Shown in pieces: positions 35,145 to 44,680 of a stretch of 64,000 nucleotides of DNA (its first letter is position 1; each line of letters begins with the position of its first letter). A model generated the notes under the pieces. The model was not told the DNA's origin. It saw only the letters and a list, made by a program, of their open reading frames with translations, and did no database searches. The stretch is from Methanobacterium sp. (GTDB lineage: Archaea; Methanobacteriota; Methanobacteria; Methanobacteriales; Methanobacteriaceae): the NCBI RefSeq assembly GCF_038562635.1, contig NZ_JBCFBO010000001.1:1528643-1592642 (forward strand), written 5' to 3'. A program made the position numbers and the translations under genes.

Positions 35145-37070
35145 ACGAACGCTAAAAACAGGATAATGATATTTTCTGTATTCATCATAGGCATGTCCCT
35201 GTTTGCCACGGCCATAGAACCGGCATCGGCTGCTACAATTAATGTAACGTCTACTATGAATAATTCAGAGATCCAATCAGCATTAGATAACGCTGCATCT
35301 GGAGATACCATCAATTTCCTCGGACAGCTTTATACAAATATACAGCTGACCATCAACAAGACTCTGAACATAATAACCAGCGCAGGGACAATATTATCCG
35401 GATCTAACCCCAAATCTGCAGTATTTTCAATTAATGGACCCCAATCTTCAGGAACTAAAATAAGCGGATTTACAATTAACGCAAATGGTACAGGAATACT
35501 TATAAACAACACCAGCAATGTAATCATCTCCAGGTGTAACATAAGCGCTGCCAACGGGCCTGCAGTCAATGTAAACAGCAGTTCTAATACCCGAATTGAA
35601 AATAGCACCCTGACAAACTCAACCACAGGAATTACCGTTTCAAACAGTAAAAACACCAAAATCACAGGAAGTACAGTCAAAAATAACAAAGAAAATGGTA
35701 TAGATGTGGAAACTTCCATAAACACTACTATAAACAATGACAAAATCACAAATAATGCAGAAAGAGGAATTAAAATCTATAATTCCATTAACACCACTGT
35801 TAACGGCTCCACCATAAAAAGTAATGGAAATAACAGCACTATAAATCTGCACTCCACAGGAGGAGGTATTTATGTTCAAAACTCAAAGAACGTTAAAATC
35901 ACACACAACAACATTACCCACAACAGCCACGGAATAATTGGGGTAGACTCCACTAATCTCACAATAAATAACAATACAATAGACGATAACCATGGGGACG
36001 GAATAATACTCCGCGGATATGCAATCAACATAACCATAGATACTAATGAGATAAAAAGAAATTCTAATGGGCTTGAACTGGATTACTCCAAGGGTACAAA
36101 CATAACCATCAGACATAACACTATAACTGAAAGCATACTTTATTCAGACAGTCCTACTGAAGAGACCGGGAGTGGAATTAATTATGGAGCTGACTATAAA
36201 AATGGTGTAGGCGAGACCATAGAACACAACGTAATCATGAATAACCAAAAGAGAAATATAAATGGGCATGATACGAGTGCTACCCTCCTTCCAGTGGGTA
36301 TAAACTGGTACGGAGTAACATGGTCTGGAAATGAACCAGGTTATTCTGTAGGTCAGGATATGTTCTGTTGTAAAGTCCTTGGTACTCCAATCAACCTGGT
36401 ATTGTATAATTCTGGAGGAAACACATATACTGCATATCTCATGGATGTTTACGGCAATTATATAACCGATTTGCCAGGTATAAGTGTAACCTTTAGTACC
36501 ACTGGAGGATTTTCAAAAACAGTGACACTGCACAATGGACAGGCTAGTGTTCAGATCGGCATCACCCAGCTGGGAAATGGTATGGTACTAGTTACCAGCG
36601 GCGATGAAACTGCTTATGTATCATTTGATGCTAAAGTAACTAATCCAAACTCCGGAAATGGAAACGGTAATGGAAATGGAAATGGAAACAACAACGGTAA
36701 TGGGAACAACAATGGAAACGGTAACGGCGGCTCCGGAAATGGAAACGGAGCAGGTACAAACGGTGCCGGTGGAAACTCAGGCGGTTCCAATGGAGGAGCA
36801 TCATCAGGCTCTGGTGCAAACGTAGGGCTTGCAGTAGCTGCAGCAGCAGATGCAGGAAGCTCTGGAGGTTCCAGCCAAGGCGGATCCAACGGGCAACAGT
36901 CCTCCCAGTCCAAAGATAATTCTAAAACTGCCCAGGAGTTATTCATCGACAAAACAGTTAAAAGTCCAGAGTTCTGGGGTATAATCGGGATTATATTACT
37001 GCTTGTTCTGATATTCGGAGTTTACTACAGAAAAGACTTAATGGCCATGATCCAAAAATCAAAAAAATAA
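35145..37070 (+). CDS. Beta-helix surface protein with Gly/Asn-rich stalk and C-terminal membrane anchor
   Basis: The protein has about 641 residues. From ACG 35145 (seven bases after GGAGG) the N-terminus is NAKNRIMIFSVFIIGMSLF ending EPASAA, a full signal peptide; ATG 35166 loses its charged region. PbH1 beta-helix repeats occupy about residues 35-390, followed by a beta-sandwich-like region. A low-complexity stalk of N, G and S (repeated GNGNGN, then SGGSSQGG) precedes a single helix (FWGIIGIILLLVLIFGVYY) and a basic tail (QKSKK). The tail architecture is shared with 37448 and 45331. It is probably displayed through the pseudomurein wall. Confidence 0.87.
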   Translation, partial: TNAKNRIMIFSVFIIGMSLFATAIEPASAATINVTSTMNNSEIQSALDNAASGDTINFLGQLYTNIQLTINKTLNIITSAGTILSGSNPKSAVFSINGPQSSGTKISGFTINANGTGILINNTSNVIISRCNISAANGPAVNVNSSSNTRIENSTLTNSTTGITVSNSKNTKITGSTVKNNKENGIDVETSINTTINNDKITNNAERGIKIYNSINTTVNGSTIKSNGNNSTINLHSTGGGIYVQNSKNVKITHNNITHNSHGIIGVDSTNLTINNNTIDDNHGDGIILRGYAINITIDTNEIKRNSNGLELDYSKGTNITIRHNTITESILYSDSPTEETGSGINYGADYKNGVGETIEHNVIMNNQKRNINGHDTSATLLPVGINWYGVTWSGNEPGYSVGQDMFCCKVLGTPINLVLYNSGGNTYTAYLMDVYGNYITDLPGISVTFSTTGGFSKTVTLHNGQASVQIGITQLGNGMVLVTSGDETAYVSFDAKVTNPNSGNGNGNGNGNGNNNGNGNNNGNGNGGSGNGNGAGTNGAGGNSGGSNGGASSGSGANVGLAVAAAADAGSSGGSSQGGSNGQQSSQSKDNSKTAQELFIDKTVKSPEFWGIIGIILLLVLIFGVYYRKDLMAMIQKSKK

Positions 37071-37095
37071 AACCCCTCTTTTTTTTCTTTTTACT

Positions 37096-37200
37096 CCAAA
37101 ATTTTCAATTTTCAGTGCTCACAAAACTGAAAGTTTTGGGGCCTTAAAAAATCTGTGATCTTCAATTTTCACATGCTGCAAAAATATTTGGTTTTTGCAG
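37096..37200. repeat. Multi-hairpin intergenic element B
   Basis: CCAAAA (37096)/TTTTGG (37134) encloses TTTCAG/CTGAAA. TGTGA/TCACA follows, then GCAAAAA (37178-37184)/TTTTTGC (37192-37198) with AGG after it. The last hairpin matches the third hairpin of element A (GCAAAAAC...GTTTTTGCAGG). It is a degenerate member of the family and may also terminate 35145. Confidence 0.6.
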
Positions 37201-37368
37201 GTTTTAAACTAAAATCAAATGTACATAACTCTGTAAAGCCCTGTTTAAATGGTTATCACATAATATAAATCCAATTTTACAACTTGATGGTCAAATTATC
37301 TACTTATATTAATAATTTCATATCCTACTACTTTAATTCAACTTTTTGTGCGTATAGAGCCAAAATCT

Positions 37369-37392
37369 ATACGTATTTATATACGTATCGAT
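37369..37392 (+). promoter_or_regulatory. Shared TATA/operator motif (copy 11)
   Basis: ATACGTATTTATATACGTAT followed by CGAT: a TATA box between two ATACGTAT arms. It lies about 65 bases before the gene at 37448 and closely resembles the motif at 21752. Confidence 0.65.
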
Positions 37393-37447
37393 CTACTGTT
37401 ATTGTGTTAATTATATCCTTCTTAAAAATTAGAAGGGGGTGAAAAAG

Positions 37448-39286
37448 ACGAACACTAAAAACGTGATAATTGTATTATTCTTACTATTTATAGGTATATC
37501 TATACATACCTCATTTGTAGAGCCTGTATCTGCGGCCAACATTAATGTGACTTCTACTATGGACAATTCAGAGATTCAAGATGTATTAGACAGTGCTGCT
37601 TCAGGAGATACCATTAATTTCCTTGGAACGCTTTATACAAATATACAGCTGACCATAAACAAGACGTTGAACATAGTAACCCGTGTTGGAACAGTGCTGT
37701 CTGGGTCCAGCTCATCAGGGGCTGCAGTGTTTTTAATTAATGGATCTAAAGCTTCAGGGACTCAAATAAGCGGTTTTAATATTACAGGTTCAGGTTCAGG
37801 AATACTTGTAAACAGCACGAATAACGTGAACATATCTAACTGTAATATAAGTGCTTCTGATGGTTCTGCAGTCACTATAAACAAAAGCAGCGGCACAAAC
37901 ATTAAAAACAGCAATATAACAAACTCCATAACAGGAATTAACATTTCAAACAGTAAAAACACCAAAATCACTGGAAGCACAATCAAGAACAATGCTAAAA
38001 ATGGGATAGATGTGGGAAATTCTGTAAATACCACTATAAACAATGATAAAATCACAAATAACGCAGAAAGAGGAGTTAAAATTTATAACTCCAACAGTAC
38101 GGTTATCAACGGGTCTGCTCTAAAATACAACGGCGATAACAGCAGTGCAGGAGTATCCTATGATGAAGGGGCTGTATCTGTAAAGAACTCGAAAGGCGTT
38201 AAAATCATATATAACACCATCAATTCCAACAGCCAGGGCGTAACTGTAGTAGATTCATCCAATGTTAATATAAACAACAACACAATAACTTACAACTATG
38301 GAGAAGGAATACTGCTTAACGGAACATTACTGGAAAATATCTTCATAAAAAGTAACGATATAGAAAAAAACGCCAATGGGATTGTATCTAATTACCACAA
38401 AGGCATAAATATCATTATCAGCGGGAATATCATAACAAAGAGTGTAGAAAGGTCACTGCCCAACGATGAAGACTCTGGAATTGGACTTAAATTTGGTTCA
38501 GGATATGCCAGCGACACTGGAAAAGAAGTTATAGAACATAATGCTATTTTAGACAATGATTACATGGATATGAGAGCAAGAGATTCACAGGTCTGGCCCC
38601 ACGTAGGTTCCAACTGGTACGGGTACCGGCCCATCATCTGTTCATGTGTTCAACATGCCGCGGGCATAAACATGTTAATAGTGCAACTAGGACCAAATAC
38701 CTATTCTGTACAGTTTATAGACGGTGTTACCAAGAAAACTGCAACAGATTTACCTTCCATTCATGTAAAATTTACTGCAGGAGGAGTTTCACAAATGAGC
38801 TGGACATCAAATGGACAGGCTGTTTTCAATGTGGATTCGGGTTTAGGTGCAGGCTTATTAACCGCTGCAGCAGACATGGTAAGTGTTTTTACAAATCGTG
38901 AGGATAATGATAAACCTTCACCTGATCCTACACCTAATAATGGAACAGGAACTAACAGCACAGGCGGTGGTGGAGGAAATGGCCCAGGTTCAGGTACAAA
39001 TGGTGCTAACGGAGGTACTGGTGGTGATTCCAACAGCGGGGCAACATCTGGTACTTCTTCAAGTGTAGGGCAAGCGACTGCAGCTTCAGCATCTGCAGGA
39101 AGTGCTGGAAGTAATGGCCAATCTGGAACTGACAGTAAAAAAACTGTCCAGGAACTATTAATTGATAATACAGTTAAAAATCCAACTGTTTGGAGTATAA
39201 TTGGAATTATAATACTTCTAATAGTAATATTGGGGGCTTACTACAGGAATGAATTGATGAAGATGATTAAAAAATCAAAAAAATAA
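37448..39286 (+). CDS. Beta-helix surface protein with stalk and C-terminal membrane anchor (paralogue)
   Basis: This roughly 612-residue paralogue of 35145 has the signal peptide NTKNVIIVLFLLFIGISIH ending EPVSAA, a PbH1 beta-helix (about 30-390), a sandwich-like region, a G/N/S/T-rich stalk and an anchor (VWSIIGIIILLIVILGAYY) with KKSKK at the end. GTG 37439 overlaps the GGGGGTG ribosome binding site itself. ACG 37448, eight bases after GGGGG, matches the ACG-AAY starts inferred for 21963 and 35145, so it is preferred. Downstream lies hairpin element C. Confidence 0.86.
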   Translation, partial: TNTKNVIIVLFLLFIGISIHTSFVEPVSAANINVTSTMDNSEIQDVLDSAASGDTINFLGTLYTNIQLTINKTLNIVTRVGTVLSGSSSSGAAVFLINGSKASGTQISGFNITGSGSGILVNSTNNVNISNCNISASDGSAVTINKSSGTNIKNSNITNSITGINISNSKNTKITGSTIKNNAKNGIDVGNSVNTTINNDKITNNAERGVKIYNSNSTVINGSALKYNGDNSSAGVSYDEGAVSVKNSKGVKIIYNTINSNSQGVTVVDSSNVNINNNTITYNYGEGILLNGTLLENIFIKSNDIEKNANGIVSNYHKGINIIISGNIITKSVERSLPNDEDSGIGLKFGSGYASDTGKEVIEHNAILDNDYMDMRARDSQVWPHVGSNWYGYRPIICSCVQHAAGINMLIVQLGPNTYSVQFIDGVTKKTATDLPSIHVKFTAGGVSQMSWTSNGQAVFNVDSGLGAGLLTAAADMVSVFTNREDNDKPSPDPTPNNGTGTNSTGGGGGNGPGSGTNGANGGTGGDSNSGATSGTSSSVGQATAASASAGSAGSNGQSGTDSKKTVQELLIDNTVKNPTVWSIIGIIILLIVILGAYYRNELMKMIKKSKK

Positions 39287-39341
39287 TTCATTTTCCATTC
39301 TATTTTTTTTATAGTGAATACTTAAATATTTTTGATGTTAA

Positions 39342-39414
39342 AGGAAAACCGTAAGTTTTCCTGAACCGCGAAACAAAGTTTCGCAGGCACAAAAACTTCA
39401 TTTTTATCGGTTTT
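39342..39414. repeat. Multi-hairpin intergenic element C
   Basis: AGGAAAAC/GTTTTCCT (39342-39349 and 39355-39362) is followed by GCGAAAC-AAA-GTTTCGC (39368-39384), then CAGGC and AAAAACTTCATTTTT. AAAACCG (39345) and CGGTTTT (39408) could form an outer stem. The second hairpin with its AAA loop and following CAGGC is homologous to hairpin 3 of element A. Confidence 0.65.
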
Positions 39415-39838
39415 AATTTCGAATACCTAAAAAGTTTAAAAATTACATCATTTATTATAAGTGCCAGTTACTGATTACTGCATATTGATTCTGGTTCATC
39501 TTTCTAAACATAATTCTATGATCTAATTTAGAAAAGAGATACATGGCATTTTATTTTAATTCATTTTTTATAAAACGCGTTTAATAGCTACAAACATAAT
39601 TATTAATATTTTAAATTTAATATAAATAAATTTAATCAATATAATTTTAAAAATAAGATATAAAAACATTTTAATTTTTTAAATTATGTCATATAAAACT
39701 CATATTTATTGTTACGCCCCATATAGGAACTTCCGAAAGATATATATCTCATCTTGTCCTAGATCGAATCATAATTATGTGCGTTTCGTTTGAAATAAAA
39801 ATATCGCATGATTATAACTATTTGTAGGAGGCATTTAA
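39415..39838 (+). promoter_or_regulatory. AT-rich leader of the gene at 39839
   Basis: No gene is visible in 424 bases. A TATA-like palindrome, GATATATATC (39739-39748), preceded by TTCCGAAA and followed by TAGATCGAATC, may be the promoter. It resembles the shared operator only loosely. Confidence 0.35.
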
Positions 39839-41596
39839 ATTAAAAAATTTAAAATGGGCGTATTAACACTAATAATGGTTCTAGCTATCGTTTCAACAGG
39901 GAGCGTAATGGCAGACCCAGTATCCGCAGCTACCCTTCCCGTAACTGCAGGTTCAACAAGTGCCCAGATACAAGCCATAATTGATGACGCACACAGCGGC
40001 GACACAATAAGCTTTGCACCTGGGACATACAACGATATAAAACTAAATATTAACAAAACACTAAACTTAATTGGTAACGGTGCTATTATTAAGGGCATAA
40101 ATGAATCAGACACAGTTATTTTCAAAATAACTGCTGAAGGAGATGCAGATGGTTCAGGTTCAACAGTTCAAGGATTTGAATTTTGCCTTTTAAACAACAA
40201 CGTTACTTCTGGATCAAAACTAGTATCAACAGGATATGCAATCCAGTTAGATAAAGTATCAAATGTTGTAGTTAAAAATGTTACCTCTCATGACGGGAAA
40301 GCAGCGGTTTACAATACAAATGCAGTTAATACACTTATAGAAAACTGTACTTTTGATGATAAATACTTAAAAACTTATGCTGTACACATAATGGGTGGAG
40401 ACAACATTACAGTGAGAAACAGCAAAATTATTGGTGCTATGGACGGTATGTCTATCGCTTCTGGAGCTACCAATGTATATGTTGACAACAACACATTCTT
40501 AAACAACGACTACTGTGCCTTCTTCGGTGGCGGAGTATCCAACATAACTTTCATAAACAATATATTTAACGGTTTCAATGAAGGTTTAGGAATTGAAAAA
40601 GCTTCTAATCTAACTTATGTAATAAATAACACATTTACTAACGGATTAGGAGACGCAATATACATCCAGAACTCATATGCCCACGGACCAATGAGTATCA
40701 TAAGCAACATCGAAATTATTGGAAACACCTTTAAAGATATCATTGGAGCAGCCGTTGGAGTTGATAAATCTGGAATGTTCACTGGTGACGGTACTGGAAA
40801 CTCCATAGTCGGTATCAACAACACAGTTACCAACGTTTCAAAAGGGTATGTAAACCTTTATTCCACAGGCCAGAACCTGAATTTCACCATGGACTCATCA
40901 TATCCAGCAACCGTACCTGGAGAAGCAAACATCTCAGTCTCAAGCAATGTTTCTTCTTCAGCCATCAAAACTGGCGATAAAACTACCTACACCATAACCG
41001 TTAAAAACAACGGAAACAGCAGCGCAACCAACGTTAAAGTAAGCGACATCTTAAAAACTGATTTCTACTCAAGTTACGCTACTTATGCATCCGTAGGAAC
41101 TTACGCTAACGGAGTATGGAACATAGGTAATTTAGGTGCAGGAGATACTGCTTCATTAGTAGTTACTGCAACTGCTTTAAAATCTGGAACAGCTACATCC
41201 CAGGCAAAAGTAACTGGAAATAATATAAGCGTATTATCCAACACAATACAAAAAACTATAAATAAGTACATTAAAATGTCTTATTCCAATTCAATCCTCA
41301 CCAATTCCAAGGTTAAAACCGGTAAATACGTTTACCTAGGAACCACAGTGAAAAACTCTGGAAAAGACAAATCTGGAACTGTTAAAGTTAAAATAACATT
41401 ACCTAAAGGAATGAAATTGATCTCAGTTAATTATCCATCAGTGTACAATAAAGCCACTAAAACATGGACTTTCACTGTACCTGCAGGAAAATACTACACT
41501 TTCAAAGTCAAAGCTCAGGTCACATCCAAAGGAACCAAAAAAGTGACATTCAACGACAACGGTGCAGTCCAGTATAAATACATTACAGGGTACTAA
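39839..41596 (+). CDS. Adhesin-like protein: beta-helix, DUF11-type repeat, conserved C-terminal domain
   Basis: The protein has about 585 residues. From ATT 39839 (seven bases after GGAGG) it begins KKFKMGVLTLIMVLAIVSTG and ends its signal peptide at DPVSAA. A PbH1 beta-helix spans about residues 30-360, followed by a DUF11-like domain (IKTGDKTTYTITVKNNGNSSATNVKVSD) and a second Ig-like C-terminal domain (YIKMSYSNSILTNSKVKTGK to YKYITGY). No transmembrane anchor is present. The last 339 bases are almost identical to those of the next gene. ATG 39854 is the alternative start. Confidence 0.86.
   Translation: MKKFKMGVLTLIMVLAIVSTGSVMADPVSAATLPVTAGSTSAQIQAIIDDAHSGDTISFAPGTYNDIKLNINKTLNLIGNGAIIKGINESDTVIFKITAEGDADGSGSTVQGFEFCLLNNNVTSGSKLVSTGYAIQLDKVSNVVVKNVTSHDGKAAVYNTNAVNTLIENCTFDDKYLKTYAVHIMGGDNITVRNSKIIGAMDGMSIASGATNVYVDNNTFLNNDYCAFFGGGVSNITFINNIFNGFNEGLGIEKASNLTYVINNTFTNGLGDAIYIQNSYAHGPMSIISNIEIIGNTFKDIIGAAVGVDKSGMFTGDGTGNSIVGINNTVTNVSKGYVNLYSTGQNLNFTMDSSYPATVPGEANISVSSNVSSSAIKTGDKTTYTITVKNNGNSSATNVKVSDILKTDFYSSYATYASVGTYANGVWNIGNLGAGDTASLVVTATALKSGTATSQAKVTGNNISVLSNTIQKTINKYIKMSYSNSILTNSKVKTGKYVYLGTTVKNSGKDKSGTVKVKITLPKGMKLISVNYPSVYNKATKTWTFTVPAGKYYTFKVKAQVTSKGTKKVTFNDNGAVQYKYITGY
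41258..41596 (+). repeat. 339-bp near-identical 3' module, copy 1
   Basis: The same length and nearly the same sequence as 43376-43714, with only a few clustered differences (such as ATTGATCTC versus CTGATTGC). It encodes the YIKMSYSNS C-terminal domain. Confidence 0.9.
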
Positions 41597-41602
41597 CTTT
41601 AA

Positions 41603-41647
41603 AATTAGTCTTCTATTAAAAGAAGACTAATTCTATTTTATTTTTTT
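41603..41647 (+). terminator. Strong hairpin terminator after 39839
   Basis: AATTAGTCTTCT/AGAAGACTAATT is a perfect 12-bp stem with an ATTAAA loop, followed by CTATTTTATTTTTTT. Confidence 0.8.
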
Positions 41648-41692
41648 AAATTAGCTATTTTAAATATTTTATTTATTAAAGGAGGAGTTTAT

Positions 41693-43714
41693 ATTAAATT
41701 TAATAAATGGCTGCTGCTACCTCTTATTGTAATCAGCATGATGACCATGAATGTTGCATTCAGTGAACCAGTGTCTGCAGCGACATGGACCATAAATGAA
41801 GCAGATATGGGGATGCAGACAAACGAAAACATCCAGAATATTATTAATAATGCAAATCCTGGGGATACAATACTATTTACAGGATCGCAGTATACCCACA
41901 TCCACCTCTCGATAAACAAACCATTAAATATAGTAAGCAGTACTGGAACACAGCTATATGCGTGTCCCATGGAAGCACCACAGGGATCAGATAATCTTAC
42001 TGCATTTTCCATTAACAGCGCCGCAGCAGGGACTAACATTTCAGGATTCAAAATAAACAACAATAATCAGGGATACGGTATAAACATCAACGGCACCAGT
42101 AACGTGAATATATTAAACAATACAATAGTTTGCAGAGACGGAACAGGAGTCAATGTCTTTGGAAGCAGCAATATAACTGTAAAAAACAATACATTGACGC
42201 AATCTCTCTCAGGAATCAAAATATCAAACTCAAGCTTAACCAGTATTTTAAATAATTTGATAACAGCTAACGCTGAAAATGGAATTTTATTTGGAGAAAA
42301 TGTTTCTAATACAGTTATAAATTATAATAATATTACTCTCAACTTAAATTCAGGAATAAACCTTTTAGAATCATGTAACAATGTTACTATAAAAAACAAT
42401 GCCATCTCACTAAATAATAAAACTGCAGATACAGGATATGGAATTTATATTAATTCAACAATTTCCGGCCTTAACATCACTGGTAACTTCATCTATGAAA
42501 ATGGGTATTTAGGTATCTGTGATGATATAGGAGTAAACGAATTAACTGAAACCACCCAGAATATTGAAAATAATTATATAACTGGACATACCTTTAGAGA
42601 TGTGGTAAGGTACGTAGAAGTAGATGGAAACATTGTAAGAAAAGAAGTATGGCTAAAAGAAAACTGTTTCGGAGGTTTAAAACGATTATGCCCATCGGCA
42701 CATATTTTAGGTGATGTAATAATGGGCAATATTAGTCAATCATCCCCCGGTATATTCAGCGTTTCCTTTGTTGACAAGGACACAGGATTAACAGCCAATG
42801 GTTTAGGTTCATTTTACGTCACATTCTTCTTGAATAAAAATAATGTATCCAAAGGTGCAGCTGATACAGGAGACATCTGGAAAGAAATTCTAGTTGTAAA
42901 TGGAACAGCAACTGCCAATTTCACTAACTGCACATATAAAGCTACTAACAATAGTATCTTTGTTATATCTCCATATTCCAGCTTTAATACAGCACTGAAA
43001 AATTCATTTACAGTTAATGATTCAGACATCCCGACTTTAAAGGCCAATATTTCAGCTACCTCCAGTGTCAGCAAGTCCATTATAAAAAATGGAGATACAA
43101 TAACTTACAAAATTACAGTTAAAAACAGCGGCAAAAAAAATGCTACAAATGTTAAAGTAAGCAATATTCTTTCCCCTACTTACTATTCCAGTAACGCAAA
43201 ACCTACACGGGGAACTTACTCCAATGGAGTATGGAACATAGGCAACTTAAATGCAGGTGAAACACTTACATTATCCATAACTGCCCAGGCTAAGCTATCA
43301 GGAATAACAAAATCCCAGGCAAAAATAACTGGAAACAACACAAACTCAGTATATTCAAACGCAGTACAGACAACCATAAATAAGTACATTAAAATGTCTT
43401 ATTCCAATTCAATCCTCACCAATTCCAAGGTTAAAACCGGTAAATACGTTTACCTAGGAACCACAGTGAAAAACTCTGGAAAAGACAAATCTGGAACTGT
43501 TAAAGTTAAAATAACATTACCTAAAGGAATGAAACTGATTGCAGTTAATTATCCATCAGTGTACAATAAAGCCACTAAAACATGGACTTTCACTGTACCT
43601 GCAGGAAAATACTACACTTTCAAAGTCAAAGCTCAGGTCACATCCAAAGGAACCAAAAAAATAACATTCAACGACAACGGTAAAATCCAGTACAAATACG
43701 TTGTAGGATACTAA
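41693..43714 (+). CDS. Adhesin-like protein: beta-helix, DUF11-type repeat, conserved C-terminal domain (paralogue)
   Basis: This roughly 673-residue paralogue of 39839 begins at ATT 41693, seven bases after GGAGG, with KFNKWLLLPLIVISMMTMN and a cleavage region EPVSAA. The first ATG (41738) would leave almost no signal peptide, making this the clearest case for a non-ATG start. PbH1 repeats (about 35-300), a sandwich-like region, a DUF11-like domain (IKNGDTITYKITVKNSGKKNATNVKVSN) and the shared C-terminal domain follow. There is no membrane anchor. Only about 45 bases separate it from the upstream terminator, so its promoter is unclear. Confidence 0.86.
   Translation: MKFNKWLLLPLIVISMMTMNVAFSEPVSAATWTINEADMGMQTNENIQNIINNANPGDTILFTGSQYTHIHLSINKPLNIVSSTGTQLYACPMEAPQGSDNLTAFSINSAAAGTNISGFKINNNNQGYGININGTSNVNILNNTIVCRDGTGVNVFGSSNITVKNNTLTQSLSGIKISNSSLTSILNNLITANAENGILFGENVSNTVINYNNITLNLNSGINLLESCNNVTIKNNAISLNNKTADTGYGIYINSTISGLNITGNFIYENGYLGICDDIGVNELTETTQNIENNYITGHTFRDVVRYVEVDGNIVRKEVWLKENCFGGLKRLCPSAHILGDVIMGNISQSSPGIFSVSFVDKDTGLTANGLGSFYVTFFLNKNNVSKGAADTGDIWKEILVVNGTATANFTNCTYKATNNSIFVISPYSSFNTALKNSFTVNDSDIPTLKANISATSSVSKSIIKNGDTITYKITVKNSGKKNATNVKVSNILSPTYYSSNAKPTRGTYSNGVWNIGNLNAGETLTLSITAQAKLSGITKSQAKITGNNTNSVYSNAVQTTINKYIKMSYSNSILTNSKVKTGKYVYLGTTVKNSGKDKSGTVKVKITLPKGMKLIAVNYPSVYNKATKTWTFTVPAGKYYTFKVKAQVTSKGTKKITFNDNGKIQYKYVVGY
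43376..43714 (+). repeat. 339-bp near-identical 3' module, copy 2
   Basis: Pairs with 41258-41596 at an offset of 2118 bases. The flanking upstream DUF11 coding DNA is much more diverged. Confidence 0.9.
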
Positions 43715-43735
43715 AACAGCAGTTTCAATTACTCA

Positions 43736-43780
43736 CTCAAAAATTCCCTAATAAGGGATTTTTGAGGATTTATTTTTTTT
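43736..43780 (+). terminator. Hairpin terminator after 41693
   Basis: CTCAAAAAT-T-CCCT and AGGGATTTTTGAG form a 13-bp stem with one bulge and an AATA loop, followed by a run of eight T. Confidence 0.75.
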
Positions 43781-43899
43781 AGATACAATCTACTTTGTTT
43801 TAAGATTAAAGCGTTTTAAAAACAAATATATTGCATTTACTAATTTTTACAGTCAAAACTATAAGATATCATTATCTTTCAAATGATACCCCCTACCTG

Positions 43900-43925
43900 C
43901 GATATGTTTATATATCCCTATCGAG
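43900..43925 (+). promoter_or_regulatory. Shared TATA/inverted-repeat operator (copy 12)
   Basis: CGATATGTTTATATA followed by TCCCTATCGAG. It is almost identical to the copy at 51240 and is the likely promoter of the FmdE gene at 44091, with a leader of about 160 bases. Confidence 0.72.
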
Positions 43926-44090
43926 CTATATTAAATCTAAACTATAAGATTAGCTTAAAAAACTAAAAGAGCTATTAATCAATATATTAAAAGATGTTAA
44001 CGATTGTAGGATTAATATAAGAATTTTTTATACTAGTTCTAGCTGGATCAAGAATAATTGCTCTTAAATAAACAAAAAAACAGTGATAAT

Positions 44091-44657
44091 ATGAGTGACT
44101 ATATGGAATTATTAAAGAAAGCAGGAGAATTTCACGGCGATATATGCGGTGGAATTGTCATGGGAACAAAATTAGCCATGTATGGTATGGAAACAATGGG
44201 AATGACACCTGGACAGAAAGATAAAAGATTGATAGTCTTTACTGAAATTGACAGGTGTATCTCTGATGCAGTCTTATCTGTAACAAGAACATCCTTAGGT
44301 AAAAAGTCCTTAAAACCAATGCACTACGGTAAATTCGCGGCTACATTCGTCAATATAGATACTGGTGAATCAATCCGTGTCGTAGATTTAGGTGCTAATA
44401 AAAAAGATAGAGACGAAAATGAAACAACAGAAGAGCTTATAGAAAGAATAAACAAAACTCCTGCAGAGGAACTATTTGAAATCCAAAAAGTATCGGTTAA
44501 AATCGATCCAAATGATTTACCTGGAAAACCACTGGAAATAGTAACCTGTGCTGACTGCGGTGAAGTTGTAATGGATGGAAAACATCACCTGAAAGGAGGA
44601 AAAGCTTACTGTACTTCCTGTTTTACTGGATCATATTATCAGGTTATAGACGAATAA
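44091..44657 (+). CDS. FmdE-family protein with C-terminal zinc ribbon
   Basis: The 188-residue protein starts at ATG 44091 after AGTGAT; a TTG at 44058 has no ribosome binding site. The FmdE domain shows GEFHGDICGGIVMGTK near residue 15 (metal/cofactor-binding HG and Cys), VFTEIDRCISDAVLS (Cys, Asp) and KFAATFVNI. The zinc ribbon is CADC-x16-CTSC. It keeps both domains intact, unlike the remnant at 7659, to which its C-terminus aligns. Placement among surface-protein genes with the same promoter motif suggests common regulation. Biochemical role unknown. Confidence 0.88.
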   Translation: MSDYMELLKKAGEFHGDICGGIVMGTKLAMYGMETMGMTPGQKDKRLIVFTEIDRCISDAVLSVTRTSLGKKSLKPMHYGKFAATFVNIDTGESIRVVDLGANKKDRDENETTEELIERINKTPAEELFEIQKVSVKIDPNDLPGKPLEIVTCADCGEVVMDGKHHLKGGKAYCTSCFTGSYYQVIDE

Positions 44658-44680
44658 GTATATAAAAACTGCATACTTCC

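Noticed and set aside
36640..36790. Microsatellite-type repeat as a phase-variable tract
   Set aside because: The GGAAAYGGWAAY-like repeats are in-frame Gly/Asn stalk codons with synonymous variation; no pure tract long enough for slippage is seen.
36614..36952. Proline-rich reverse frame
   Set aside because: It is the complement of the Gly/Asn/Ser-rich stalk of the gene at 35145; repeats there keep the other strand open by chance.
37439..37441. GTG as start of the surface protein
   Set aside because: It overlaps GGGGGTG. The ACG nine bases later has normal spacing and matches related genes. It cannot be fully excluded.
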